Assembly (NCBI GenBank): GCA_041395625.1
Contig: JAWLAE010000002.1
Coordinates: 992,001-1,056,000, forward strand
Source of the DNA: CADEED01 sp041395625
GTDB taxonomy: Bacteria > Pseudomonadota > Gammaproteobacteria > Steroidobacterales > Steroidobacteraceae
Reading direction: 5' to 3'
DNA length: 64,000 nucleotides
The position numbers were made by a program, and so were the translations under genes. Shown in pieces: positions 34,254 to 43,148 of the stretch; positions within the stretch are counted from its first letter, which is position 1; each line of letters opens with the position of its first letter. The notes beneath the pieces are model-generated. The model was not told the DNA's origin and did no database searches. It saw only the letters and a list, made by a program, of their open reading frames with translations.

Positions 34254-34338
34254 TCGTGCCATCCGCCATCGTGCCTCTGCAGAAAAGCGTCTTGTTCGTC
34301 ATTGGTAAGTGACGGGGAAGGTCTCGGAGATGACATAC

Positions 34339-35700
34339 ATGAATGCCGATAGTTTGAAGATACGCCGCACCGACAGGCGTCCGTTCAACTGCCTGGGTTG
34401 GGCTGGTATGGCCGCCGGTTCCCTTGTGGCTGGCTTGGCCGTTAGCCAGGCTGACGGCGCGTATTCCATCGAACGGAAACTGCAGTTCATCGCGGGCGAC
34501 GCGAACATGCGAACCGGGCTCGCCCGTCAACCTGCGGTACGCGACTTGGTCGCCGGCGAGTTCTCCATCAGCGTCGTCGACCTTGACGACGACGGCAAAC
34601 AGGAAGTGATCGTGGTCGGATCTGGATCGGCGTATTGTGGCAGCGGCGGCTGCCTGACAGTGGTGCTGCGCAATACGGCAGCGGCCCAGCTAGAGCCCAT
34701 ATTCGAGCAAAATCTCTTTCCCGAGTTGGGTGTAACACGCGAGAAGGTCAACGGCTATCGCCTGCTCGCCGCACTCGATAGTCGGGGCGGCGTCGCGCGC
34801 GGCGAGCGGCCGGGAACGCCGATGTTCGGGAGGCCCTTGGTGTATCCGATGTCGGCGGCGTCCACAGCGCAGCCGTCGCCATCGCAAGCTCCAGCGGCGC
34901 AGGCTGCGGGCGGACCGCGACAAACGTCGGCGGGTGGTGGCATCGATGTGCTGGGGATCCGCCCGGGCAAGTCGAAAATCGCCGACGTGCGCAAAGCGCT
35001 CGCGGCGGTGCAGCCGACATTGACACTGGTCGACGGACAGATGAGCCTCGCGGGCCGATCCGCGTCGGCAGGCGGCACCGAGGGTCCGGTGGAAGTCGGT
35101 GACGGACCCTTTCTGCGGCAAATCGAGGCCTATACGGGAACACCTAACACCAGCCGCCGGTGCAACGTAGGACCGCAGGCCACCTGCGAGAAAATTACCG
35201 TATCCTTTTCCGGGCCGCCCTCGGCAGGAACCGCGCAGATCGTACTGAGAGAAGTTACGTTCGGCGGCGGCGGCCCAACCTTCGAGAACATGCTCTCGAG
35301 CCTCACGAGCAAGTATGGTGCCGCAGGACTGCAGCAGGCGTTCGGCGACGGCGGGCGCTCTCGCCACCTCACTTGGGCCTGGGACGGCGCCGGCCGGCCG
35401 GTGGCCCTCAACGAACGCCACACTTGCGCGAATGCCAGGGGCGCAATCTACGGCGTATTCACGATCCAGGAAGAAATGAAGCGCGCGACGGTGCATCTGG
35501 AGGCCGGGTGCGTTACGTCGCTGAAGGCAGAGTTCGGCGGGCTCAACGGCATTGTGTCAAATCTCAAGATCGTTGCGGTGGATCATCAGGCAGTGCGCGA
35601 TCTGCACACCCTGACAAGCCGCTACGTCGACGAGCAGGTCGCAGCGAAGGAGCGCCAGCAGCGGGACAAGGCTGGCGCGGTGGCCGCACCGACCCTGTAG
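34339..35700 (+). CDS. Hypothetical exported protein with FG-GAP-like segment
   Basis: About 453 residues. GGAGA eight bases before supports the ATG at 34339. A membrane or signal segment (LGWAGMAAGSLVAGLAVSQ) lies near residue 20. SISVVDLDDDGKQEVIVVGS is like the calcium-binding turn of an FG-GAP repeat, followed by a Ser/Gly/Ala-rich linker (about residues 180-205) and a second domain with paired Cys (RRCNVGPQATCEKITV, CANARGAIYGVF). Function unknown. It precedes the kinase fusion gene by 123 bases. Confidence 0.55.
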   Translation: MNADSLKIRRTDRRPFNCLGWAGMAAGSLVAGLAVSQADGAYSIERKLQFIAGDANMRTGLARQPAVRDLVAGEFSISVVDLDDDGKQEVIVVGSGSAYCGSGGCLTVVLRNTAAAQLEPIFEQNLFPELGVTREKVNGYRLLAALDSRGGVARGERPGTPMFGRPLVYPMSAASTAQPSPSQAPAAQAAGGPRQTSAGGGIDVLGIRPGKSKIADVRKALAAVQPTLTLVDGQMSLAGRSASAGGTEGPVEVGDGPFLRQIEAYTGTPNTSRRCNVGPQATCEKITVSFSGPPSAGTAQIVLREVTFGGGGPTFENMLSSLTSKYGAAGLQQAFGDGGRSRHLTWAWDGAGRPVALNERHTCANARGAIYGVFTIQEEMKRATVHLEAGCVTSLKAEFGGLNGIVSNLKIVAVDHQAVRDLHTLTSRYVDEQVAAKERQQRDKAGAVAAPTL

Positions 35701-35823
35701 ACGACGGCAGAGTTCTCAGCCGATCAGCCGTCTTGTCGCAGCGCCGCCCTACTACTATGCTCTCATCGCATAGCCCGCTTATGGCCAGGTGCGCGCGAAA
35801 GAGGCATTCGTACCAAGACGTGC

Positions 35824-37623
35824 ATGAAGGTTGTAGCCACGACCAGCCCGATCGCACAGTTTCGCTACCGATTCGGTAAGGCGGAGTTCGACGAGTCGCG
35901 TTTCGAGTTGCGAGTCGATGGTCAGATGGTGGAAGTCCAGCGCAAGCCGCTGGAGATCCTCGCACTGCTACTCTCCCAGCCCGGTGAGGTGGTTACCAAG
36001 CAGGAGTTGCTGGAAATCGTCTGGCAAGGCCGGCCCACCGTCGACAACGTGGTTGCCAACGCGATTGCCAAGCTGCGCTCGGCATTGGGCGAATCTGATG
36101 CAGCGCGCATCGTCACGCTGCCACGCATCGGCTATCGGTTCGATGGGTCGCTGGAGCGCGTTACGGTCGGTCGAGTGCTGCCCAGCGTGCTGGGCCTGAC
36201 TGCCGGGCAGCAGGTGCCGGAGCGTCCCCATTTCCAGTTGGACGAGCGAATCGGCCAGTCCGCGAGCAACGAGGTGTGGCTGGCGCGGCATGTGAAGACC
36301 CGCGAGCGGCGTGTATTCAAGTTCTGTACTGGCGGCGGACGGCTGTCGCTGCTGAAGCGTGAGATCACACTGTCACGTCTGCTGCAGGACAACCTCGGCG
36401 AGCGCGCCGGCGCCTTCACTCGCGTGCTGGATTGGAATCTCGAAACGCCACCGTTGTTCCTCGAGTGCGAATATGGCGGCCAGGATCTGCTGCGTTGGGC
36501 TAGTGCGAACGGGCAGTTGGCCGGCATGTTGCTGACTGAGCGGCTGGCGCTGTTCCTGCAGGTGGCCGATGCGGTAGCAGCGGCGCACAGCATCGGCGTG
36601 CTGCACAAAGATCTGAAGCCCGCCAATATTCTCGTAGCACAAGAAGGTTCAGACTGGCGGGTTCGGCTGACGGACTTCGGCAGCAGTCACCTGCTGGAAC
36701 CACAGCGCCTCGCCGAACTCGGCATCACGCAGCTTGGCTTCACGATGACCGGCAGCATGCTGAGTGATTCGACGATCGGCACGCCGCTGTACCTCGCGCC
36801 AGAGATGATCGCCGGCCAGCCGCCCACTGCTGCAAGCGATACATATGCGCTCGGCGTAATCCTCTATCAGCTGATCGTCGGCGATTTGAAGCGCCCCTTG
36901 GCGCCTGGGTGGGAGCGCGGTGTACCCGATCCGCTGCTGCGCGATGCCATCGCCCTCGCTACCGACGGCGATCCGATGCAACGACTGGCAAGCGTTGGTG
37001 AGCTCGTTAGTCGCGTACGAGGTTTTGCCACGCGTCAGGCGGAACCCCAGGAAAGCAAGCCGGCCGGCGACGCGCGTGCCGCGCGTGCGGCAGTGAAAAG
37101 CTCTCGTGGGATGCGGTTGTGGCTGGTCGCGACGGCGCTCGCCGCAGTCGTGCTGCCAGGAGCCGTGACAACGTTCAGTCACGACAGCGCGATCGTATCC
37201 GCAGAGATCCAAGGGAATCGGCTGCCCTTGAGGATCTTCTACGCGGAAGTCATGGACGTCTATCGGCACTACCTGTTCACCGATGAGGAACTCGTCTCCG
37301 ATCCAGGACACAGGGACTTCCGTCTGCAGCTGAATCTAGCGATGTACGGAGAATCACCCTTCACACGTGCGCAGCTCGACGAGATAGGCCTGCATCCCAG
37401 CGAGATACCGTTGGCTATGGAACTGCTATTGCTCATCAGGAACAACGACCTGCGCATAGCCGACGTTCTCGACAACCAGGAAAGCGATCGACAAACCGCC
37501 AGTCGTCGGACCGAAACTCTCCGCAAAAGGGTGAAGAGCACGCGTGACACTGCGTATTCCCTTCTCACCGCGCTTCACAAGCGACAGCGGCAACTCGGGG
37601 AACTGCCGCCGCCTCCGGGATAA
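35824..37623 (+). CDS. Winged-helix (OmpR/CadC type) - Ser/Thr protein kinase fusion
   Basis: 599 residues. Residues 15-105 are a Trans_reg_C winged helix (EVQRKPLEILALLLSQPGEV, VDNVVANAIAKLRSALGE, RIVTLPRIGYRF). Residues about 137-400 form a Hanks-type kinase: Lys in RRVFKFCTG, catalytic loop VLHKDLKPANILVA, LTDFGSS and GTPLYLAPE. A membrane helix (RLWLVATALAAVVLPGAVTT) near residue 430 and about 150 C-terminal residues of unknown fold follow. This places a DNA-binding head, a kinase and an exported tail in one chain, unlike the usual CadC layout. The target of phosphorylation is not evident. Start uses ATG without a strong ribosome-binding site. Confidence 0.85.
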   Translation: MKVVATTSPIAQFRYRFGKAEFDESRFELRVDGQMVEVQRKPLEILALLLSQPGEVVTKQELLEIVWQGRPTVDNVVANAIAKLRSALGESDAARIVTLPRIGYRFDGSLERVTVGRVLPSVLGLTAGQQVPERPHFQLDERIGQSASNEVWLARHVKTRERRVFKFCTGGGRLSLLKREITLSRLLQDNLGERAGAFTRVLDWNLETPPLFLECEYGGQDLLRWASANGQLAGMLLTERLALFLQVADAVAAAHSIGVLHKDLKPANILVAQEGSDWRVRLTDFGSSHLLEPQRLAELGITQLGFTMTGSMLSDSTIGTPLYLAPEMIAGQPPTAASDTYALGVILYQLIVGDLKRPLAPGWERGVPDPLLRDAIALATDGDPMQRLASVGELVSRVRGFATRQAEPQESKPAGDARAARAAVKSSRGMRLWLVATALAAVVLPGAVTTFSHDSAIVSAEIQGNRLPLRIFYAEVMDVYRHYLFTDEELVSDPGHRDFRLQLNLAMYGESPFTRAQLDEIGLHPSEIPLAMELLLLIRNNDLRIADVLDNQESDRQTASRRTETLRKRVKSTRDTAYSLLTALHKRQRQLGELPPPPG

Positions 37624-37680
37624 TCTGCTACGGCACATCGTTTCGGAATAACTCCATTATTATCAGTGTATTAGACGCTT

Positions 37681-37745
37681 GTCGCCGCACGGCGACGGTG
37701 GCAGCACTTGCGATCGATTTCTTTTGTGAGACACTTTGTCTCACA
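37681..37745. promoter_or_regulatory. Palindromes upstream of DUF6502 gene
   Basis: TGTGAGACACTTTGTCTCACA (37725-37745) is a perfect 8-bp inverted repeat with a 5-base centre, ending one base before the ATG. A second palindrome, GTCGCCGCACGGCGAC, lies at 37681-37696. The first could be an operator or an RNA hairpin covering the translation start. Confidence 0.6.
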
Positions 37746-37746
37746 C

Positions 37747-38592
37747 ATGAGCGCAACCCGCGAACAGATCCTGGCTGCAACGCGCCAGTGGCTCCGACCA
37801 CTGGCCTACGTCCTGCTGCGTTCGGGCATCACATGGAAGGACTTCTCCGACCTGACGCGACTCGTCTTTGTCGACGTTGCGCAGGCGAGATTCGGGCGGC
37901 GCAGCAACAAGCGAGCGACTGTTTCGCGCGTTGCGGTACTGACGGGCCTCGCACGACGAGATGTACGCAAGCTCAAGGATGAGTTAGCCGAGGGCCCGAC
38001 CACGGCGGGCGGCTTTACGACCAAAGGCTCACTCGTGCTGTCGCATTGGCATCAGGATGCCGACTTCCGCGCGGCAGATGGCTCGCCGCTCGTGATCGCA
38101 TCCGATGGCGACGGCGCGACGTTCACGGAGTTGCTGCGTCGTGCAGGTGCGGGCGATGTTCGGCCGGGCTCGATCCTGAAAGAAATGCTCGCCGCCAAGG
38201 CGGTCGAGTTGCTGCCTGACGGTCGTCTGCGTGCGCTCAGCCGGAACTTCGTGCCCCAGTCGATGAGCGCGACGAGCGTGCGGCTGTGGGGCAGCGTCAT
38301 CGCGGATCTCGCCGAGACGCGCAGTCACAACCTGCTGCGTACCGATAGCGATCCCGCGCGCTTCGAACGCGCCGCCATCAACGATCGAATCGACCCTGCG
38401 GCGCTGCCGGCATTCCGCGAGATGCTGGCGCGCGAGGGTCAGCAATTCCTGGAACGCATCGATGCCTGGCTGTCGGCGCACGAACTTGCTTGTGCAGACG
38501 ATTCAGCTCGCACCCCCATTCGACTCGGCGTGGGTGTCTACCACATCGAGGATCTCACTAACCAGTTACTACCCGATCGAGACGAAGAATAG
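37747..38592 (+). CDS. DUF6502 family protein, possible DNA-binding regulator
   Basis: 281 residues from the ATG at 37747. The pattern WLRPLAYVLLRSGITWKDFS, then LTRLVFVDVAQARFGRRSNK and RVAVLTGLARRDVRKLKDEL, matches DUF6502. The last segment has the spacing of a helix-turn-helix (VSRVAVLTGLARRDVRKLKD), so it may bind DNA. Later segments such as SVRLWGSVIADLAETRSHNL have no known role. A perfect palindrome ends at the base before the ATG. It is 17 bases from the DUF5666 lipoprotein gene, with which it is often paired in gammaproteobacteria. Confidence 0.75.
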   Translation: MSATREQILAATRQWLRPLAYVLLRSGITWKDFSDLTRLVFVDVAQARFGRRSNKRATVSRVAVLTGLARRDVRKLKDELAEGPTTAGGFTTKGSLVLSHWHQDADFRAADGSPLVIASDGDGATFTELLRRAGAGDVRPGSILKEMLAAKAVELLPDGRLRALSRNFVPQSMSATSVRLWGSVIADLAETRSHNLLRTDSDPARFERAAINDRIDPAALPAFREMLAREGQQFLERIDAWLSAHELACADDSARTPIRLGVGVYHIEDLTNQLLPDRDEE

Positions 38593-38608
38593 TCTGCAGG
38601 AGCTCATC

Positions 38609-40033
38609 ATGAAACGTTCAACCGGTTCAATCATCGTATTCGCATTGCTGGCACTCGTCGCCTGCGGTGGCGGCGGCAGTGGCGGCGGCTCGACGAGCCC
38701 GCCTGCACTCGGCGGCATCCAGGGCTCGGGGATCGCGTTCGGCGCAGTCACCGGCTTCGGCAGCATCTTCGTCAACGGCGTCGAGTTCTCGACCAGCAAT
38801 GCCACGATACGCATCGACGACAACCCGGGCGTCGAGTCCGACCTGCGCGTCGGTCAAGTGGTGACTGTCATCGGGCAGGTCAACTCGGGCGGTACCACCG
38901 GCACCGCGACTGAGGTGCGCTTCAACGACGATGTCGAAGGTCCGGTCGCCGCGCTCAATGCAGCCGCCGGCACGTTCACGGTCCTGGGCCAGTCGGTACG
39001 AGTGACTGGCAGCACGATCTTCGACAACCGGTTGTCGCCCGCGTCGATCGCCGGTCTCGCCAACGGCCTCGTGGTCGAGGTGAGCGGCTTCCGCGACGCG
39101 AACGGCGTCATCGCCGCGTCGCGCATCGAACCGAAACCGCCGGGCGGGACGCTCGAGGTCGTCGGCACGTTGACAGCGCTGGACAACAACGCGCGCACTT
39201 TTCGAATCAACGGCCTGGTGGTCGATTTCGCCCAAGCCCAGATCTCGAATGGCCCGCTGGCGGAGAATCGTCTGGTCGAGGCGAAGGGAACCACAGTTGC
39301 GGCCAACGGCAGTCTGATCGCGACGCGGGTGGAAATGCTGACGCTCGCCGCCGGCGCCAACAACGCGTTCGGTGAGATCGAGGGGCTCGTCACCCGATTC
39401 ACATCCAGCACTGATTTCGACGTCGCGGGGCGGCGCGTGTCGACCGATGGCACGACGCAGATCATTCTGAATGGGCTCACTCTGGGCCTGAACGTCAAAG
39501 TGGAGGTCGAAGGCACGTTCAATGCCGCCGGCGTGCTGGTGGCGCGCAAGGTCGAATTGAAGCCGGACAACTCGGCGCGCGTCACGGCGCAGATTCAAAG
39601 CATCAATGCCGCCACCAATCAGCTCAATGTGTTTGGTGTAACCGTCACCGTCAATGCCGCGACGGCATTCGACGATAAGTCGAGTGCAAATCTGCGCACG
39701 TTGCGCTTGTCAGACCTGCGCACCGGCGACTACCTCGAAGTGCGCGGTTTCGAAGGCGCGCAGGCAGGGCAACTCACCGCCGTGCTCATCGAGCGCGAGG
39801 ACCTGCGCAACCGGATCGAGCTTCAGGGAACCGCGCGTTCGGTGGCCGATCCTGCGCTGCAAGTGCTGGGCGTCAGCGTCACGACCAACGGCAATACGGC
39901 CTTTCGCGATACAGCCGACAACACCATCAGCAGCGCGCAGTTCTTCGCCCAGGCCCCCAACCGGTTGGTGAAAGTGCGTGGTAGTGGCTCGGGCCCGGCG
40001 TTGACAGCCGAAGAGGCGGAGCTGGAGAACTAG
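38609..40033 (+). CDS. DUF5666 multi-domain lipoprotein
   Basis: 474 residues. AGGAG at 38598-38602 sets the start; the leader IIVFALLALVACGGGGSGG ends in a lipobox and a Gly-rich linker. After that, five or six beta-rich DUF5666 repeats of about 65-75 residues follow, each with a pattern like GxVTGFGSIFVNGVEF, LRVGQVVTVIGQV and EVSGFRDANGVI. The repeats are Asn/Gly/Thr-rich and have no catalytic residues, so a binding or structural role at the envelope is likely. It is the second gene of the DUF6502 operon. Confidence 0.82.
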   Translation: MKRSTGSIIVFALLALVACGGGGSGGGSTSPPALGGIQGSGIAFGAVTGFGSIFVNGVEFSTSNATIRIDDNPGVESDLRVGQVVTVIGQVNSGGTTGTATEVRFNDDVEGPVAALNAAAGTFTVLGQSVRVTGSTIFDNRLSPASIAGLANGLVVEVSGFRDANGVIAASRIEPKPPGGTLEVVGTLTALDNNARTFRINGLVVDFAQAQISNGPLAENRLVEAKGTTVAANGSLIATRVEMLTLAAGANNAFGEIEGLVTRFTSSTDFDVAGRRVSTDGTTQIILNGLTLGLNVKVEVEGTFNAAGVLVARKVELKPDNSARVTAQIQSINAATNQLNVFGVTVTVNAATAFDDKSSANLRTLRLSDLRTGDYLEVRGFEGAQAGQLTAVLIEREDLRNRIELQGTARSVADPALQVLGVSVTTNGNTAFRDTADNTISSAQFFAQAPNRLVKVRGSGSGPALTAEEAELEN

Positions 40034-40105
40034 CTGATAGACTCTGCTGGTAGCCGATCGGCGCGGCGCGGCAGGTCGAGTCACCTGGCCGCGCCCGCTC
40101 GCTTG

Positions 40106-40705
40106 TTAGGCCGGCACGGCACGCCGGCGCCGTGCCAGCGCTGCACCGCCGAGGCCCAACGCCATCAGCGCCAGTGTCGCCGGCTCCGGCACGGCGAAGA
40201 AGCCGCGAATCTCGCCGCCCGGGAACTCTGACGTGTGGATGTTGAGATACGCGCGCCCGCTCAGCAAACCCGCCGCAAGCGCCTCGGTGGCGCTGGCCAG
40301 CGTGCCGCCATTGGCGGTGACGAAGGCGGCATTGAAGGTGGTCGCGTCAGTGAAACTGAAGGTGCGGTCGTAAGAACCCGACATCACGCCGGTGGGGAAG
40401 CCGGGGAAAGTTGGCGTAGTCGTGGCAACACCCGCAGTGCCGGCGCCCGGCGTGCCGACGCAGCAATGGATGTGCGCCACCGTCGTGCCGGCGACCAGAT
40501 TCGAAAACGAAGTGATCAGCCGCATCGTGCCGGCCGCGACATCGAGTGTCAGCGTGGCCGTGCCCGTCCCGGGGGAGCTGTTAGGCGGTGCTTCGGCAGG
40601 ACCCGACAGCGTCGTCGTCAAGATGATGGGTGCAGCAGAGGCAGTCGGCGCGACCAGGGCCGCGACGGATAGCGCAAGGACGAGTAGCGGGCGGGAAGCT
40701 GGCAT
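40106..40705 (-). CDS. CHRD domain protein with PEP-CTERM sorting signal
   Basis: 199 residues. GGAGA supports the ATG at 40705. A signal peptide (LLVLALSVAALVAPTASAAP) is followed by a CHRD domain (LSGPAEAPPNSSPGTGTATL, VAHIHCCVGTPGAG, YLNIHTSEFPGGEIRG). The C-terminus VPEPATLALMALGLGGAALA then RRRR is the PEP-CTERM motif, cut by exosortase in strains that export polysaccharide-linked proteins. No exosortase is in the window. CHRD domains often bind other extracellular proteins; its role is open. Confidence 0.88.
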   Translation of the reverse strand: MPASRPLLVLALSVAALVAPTASAAPIILTTTLSGPAEAPPNSSPGTGTATLTLDVAAGTMRLITSFSNLVAGTTVAHIHCCVGTPGAGTAGVATTTPTFPGFPTGVMSGSYDRTFSFTDATTFNAAFVTANGGTLASATEALAAGLLSGRAYLNIHTSEFPGGEIRGFFAVPEPATLALMALGLGGAALARRRRAVPA

Positions 40706-41161
40706 GGCGCATCTCCAGTGGGTGACATTGATCAGCCGGTGTCGAGAATCATTCGCAGCAAGAACCGCGCCGTCCGCCCGTACCCCCTGTAATTTCAGAT
40801 GCATATGTATGTAGCCTGCAGTGACTGCGGCGCAACATGTAAAGCCGGCCGACAAACGCCAGTCGCGCGGCGACTATCACAGCGCCAGCGCAAGCTCGAT
40901 CTGATCGTCGACGAAGGCCGGCTCGTACGCGCGCGCCTGCGCGCCAGCGAGACCAAACCTGCGCAGGTACAGCTCGCGGCGAGCCCATCACAACACTCCA
41001 TATATGAATTAGATCGGTACCGAACACGTCATATTTGACTCATTGTCAGCACCGTAGCCATCCAATCGTGGCGCCCGCTCGTATGTTCGTGCCACCCCAG
41101 GTTGCAGCGCCGCATGCACGAACAGAAGCTGCGCACACACTATCGTCCAGCGCCTTGCCCA
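40706..41161. other. Gene-poor region upstream of Fic gene
   Basis: About 455 bases with the CHRD promoter at one end. A 36-codon minus-strand frame (RELYLRRFGLAGAQARAYEP and onward to a stop near 40879) looks protein-like, possibly a remnant of a lost gene. No complete gene or RNA was recognised. Confidence 0.4.
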
Positions 41162-42337
41162 CTACTTCACCGGATAGAGGTGCGGGAACCAGCGCTCGAC
41201 GACGTCGATCGGGAATCCAAGCCGCAACGGCGCCTTGTGCGAACCCGAGACGAGCAAGCGCTTGTCGATCAGCATGGAAATCACGCGCCGTGCGGTGCGC
41301 TCGCTCGCATCGATCAGCGCCGGCACACGACCTCGCTCCAGCTCTCCGGCGAGCAATGCTTCGCGCAGCACAGTGAAGCTGCGTTTGGGGAGTCGACCCG
41401 CGCTTTCCTCGTCACGCACGTACAGTTCCATGCGACGCCGAAGTTCGGACGGATCGAGCAACTCGCGCATGTAGCGAATCTGGTCGAGACAAATTTCGAG
41501 AAAGAACACGCAGAAGTCGACCAACCCGTCGTGTGAGAGCGCCCCTCGCCCATCGAGATCGTTGCTGCGTGGTTCATCGGCAGCCATCAGCAGGCGCTTG
41601 TAGTCACCGGAGTTGCGGGCCAGGCCGCGTGACACGGACCAGAGCGCGGAACCGATCCCGATCTCCAGCAACATAGCGTGCGACATCAGGCGCGCAACGC
41701 GTCCGTTGCCATCGAGGAACGGATGGATCCAGAGAAACCGATGATGAGCTGCGGCGACAGCGATCACCTGGCGCGGTTTCGTCAGTCGAACCGCATCGTA
41801 CGCATCCTCGAACCTGCGCATGAAGCCCGGCAGATCTTCGGCCGCAGGCGCAACGTGCCGGCCCACTGAGACCGTACGCGAGCGAAGCTGCCCCGGGACG
41901 ACCAGAACGCGCTCCTTCGTGTCGGGGTTGTCAACGACGAGCAGGCTCTCCGGCAGCCGCTTGCAGAATTCCCGATGCGTCCATTCGATGAAGGCACGCG
42001 ATGTCGGCGGGCGCGGCATATCGCCCACGCGCTCGTCGATCATCCGTTGTACTTCGATGTGGGCCCGCGCCTCGAGCTGCAGGTCACGGCGACGCGGATC
42101 GCTGGAATAGTCCGCAGCCATGGCACGATCAATGTCGCGAGGATGGGTGTTGTGGCCTTCGATCAGGTTCGAGTAGTAGCAGTTCATTGACCGCACCAAA
42201 TCGGCGACCGACAGCCGAACCACGCGCTGCAGCTGAGCCGCCAGCTCGCTGGCCTCTCGGGCCAGGTCGAACGCCAAGTTCTCGAGCACGGCGGCGCCCT
42301 CCGCCGGCATGAACGGCTCGGCAGCGGAGGGGTTCAA
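41162..42337 (-). CDS. Fic family protein, probable AMPylator with autoinhibitory motif
   Basis: 391 residues. The Fic active site is IHPFLDGNGRVARLMS, matching HPFx[D/E]GNGRxxR with the catalytic His. Upstream, CYYSNLIEGHNTHPRDID contains the inhibitory SxxxE(G/N) helix typical of class II Fic proteins. A C-terminal winged-helix-like part follows (PKRSFTVLREALLAGELERG, ERTARRVISMLIDKRLLVSG), common in Fic proteins with DNA-binding ends. AMP is transferred to a target Thr, Ser or Tyr; the target is unknown. It stands alone in a gene-poor area. Confidence 0.88.
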   Translation of the reverse strand: MNPSAAEPFMPAEGAAVLENLAFDLAREASELAAQLQRVVRLSVADLVRSMNCYYSNLIEGHNTHPRDIDRAMAADYSSDPRRRDLQLEARAHIEVQRMIDERVGDMPRPPTSRAFIEWTHREFCKRLPESLLVVDNPDTKERVLVVPGQLRSRTVSVGRHVAPAAEDLPGFMRRFEDAYDAVRLTKPRQVIAVAAAHHRFLWIHPFLDGNGRVARLMSHAMLLEIGIGSALWSVSRGLARNSGDYKRLLMAADEPRSNDLDGRGALSHDGLVDFCVFFLEICLDQIRYMRELLDPSELRRRMELYVRDEESAGRLPKRSFTVLREALLAGELERGRVPALIDASERTARRVISMLIDKRLLVSGSHKAPLRLGFPIDVVERWFPHLYPVK

Positions 42338-42710
42338 GACGCGCTCCCACGGGCAGGGAATTTGGCCAGTTCCATGGCCGGAAGATTATCACCGAAAACC
42401 TTACTATTTATACACTTCGTCTCGAAAATTGGCCGGTACTGTGGCCGCCGCCACAGCCCGATCGCCGTCATCGGCCGGCGGGCCACCTGGTCGGACAGTC
42501 AAGGGGCAACGATTTGTTCGAGTCGCGGGCACTACTTGGCTTACGGTTTCGCCAACAGTCGGCCAGTAGCGATGATCCTCAACGCGGCGCAAGATGAAGA
42601 CGCAATGATGCGGCTGCGAGTACAGTCCGCTTAGTTCTGTCGCTGCATGGTCTGGTGCGTCCCAATCCGACGCAGGACTCCCGCCGTGTCCACCGCCGCA
42701 CGGGCGCGGC
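42338..42710. other. Intergenic stretch, no gene recognised
   Basis: About 370 bases between the Fic gene and a DUF349-like remnant. Short frames exist on both strands, none with a plausible domain or ribosome-binding site. An AT-rich patch near 42400-42420 may hold the Fic promoter. Confidence 0.35.
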
Positions 42711-42884
42711 GCCCGCGCCGACTTCGCAGAGTTCCGCAAACTGGATGACGCCGCGCACGAAGGGGAACCGCGCTCGCTGTGCATCCGCGCCGAGATCCTC
42801 AGCAGCGGTACGACGCCGCCCGAAGATGCCGCGCTGCACCGCGAGATCGAGATGCAGATGCTGCGCCAGGGTCCGGCAGGCGCG
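42711..42884 (+). pseudogene. Remnant of DUF349-type protein C-terminus
   Basis: The frame starting at 42711 reads ARADFAEFRKLDDAAHEGEP, then RSLCIRAEILSSGTTPPEDA and ALHREIEMQMLRQG. The LCIRxEIL...PPEDxALR pattern is typical of the C-terminal end of DUF349 proteins. No start and no N-terminal DUF349 repeats are present, and the frame runs on into an unrelated gene on the other strand. It is probably a decayed fragment. Confidence 0.5.
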
Positions 42885-42920
42885 CCAGACAGGTGCGGAC
42901 GGATATACTTCTTGCAGTAC

Positions 42921-43133
42921 TTAACTCGAACTGTTCCGCCGTCTTTCCAGTCTGTCCAACAGAAATACCCACACTGTCAGCGCAACCAACAATGCCGCTG
43001 GTGCATATGCGGCGGCACCAGCGCCAGAAATCTGAACTTGCATAAAGCCGACAACCAAAGAAGCGGCGATGGTGGCGAAAGACAAAATGAGAAGCATCAA
43101 AAAATGGGTCGTTATCGGTCTAATACTGTGCAT
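42921..43133 (-). CDS. Small two-helix membrane protein
   Basis: 70 residues with two hydrophobic segments: FLMLLILSFATIAASLVVGF and YAPAALLVALTVWVFLLDRL, ending RRRNSSS. No family recognised. The local base composition is visibly less GC-rich than the core genes. It lies 15 bases after the gene at 43149-43568 on the same strand, so the two may be an operon. Confidence 0.5.
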   Translation of the reverse strand: MHSIRPITTHFLMLLILSFATIAASLVVGFMQVQISGAGAAAYAPAALLVALTVWVFLLDRLERRRNSSS

Positions 43134-43148
43134 TGGACCGACCTCAGT

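Noticed and set aside
35701..35735. Possible terminator after the gene ending at 35700
   Set aside because: Only a 6-bp GACGGC/GCCGTC pairing with a weak T run; not convincing.
40749..41027. 92-codon minus-strand frame
   Set aside because: Composition is Arg/Cys-rich noise; a different frame of the same region is more protein-like but also lacks a start.
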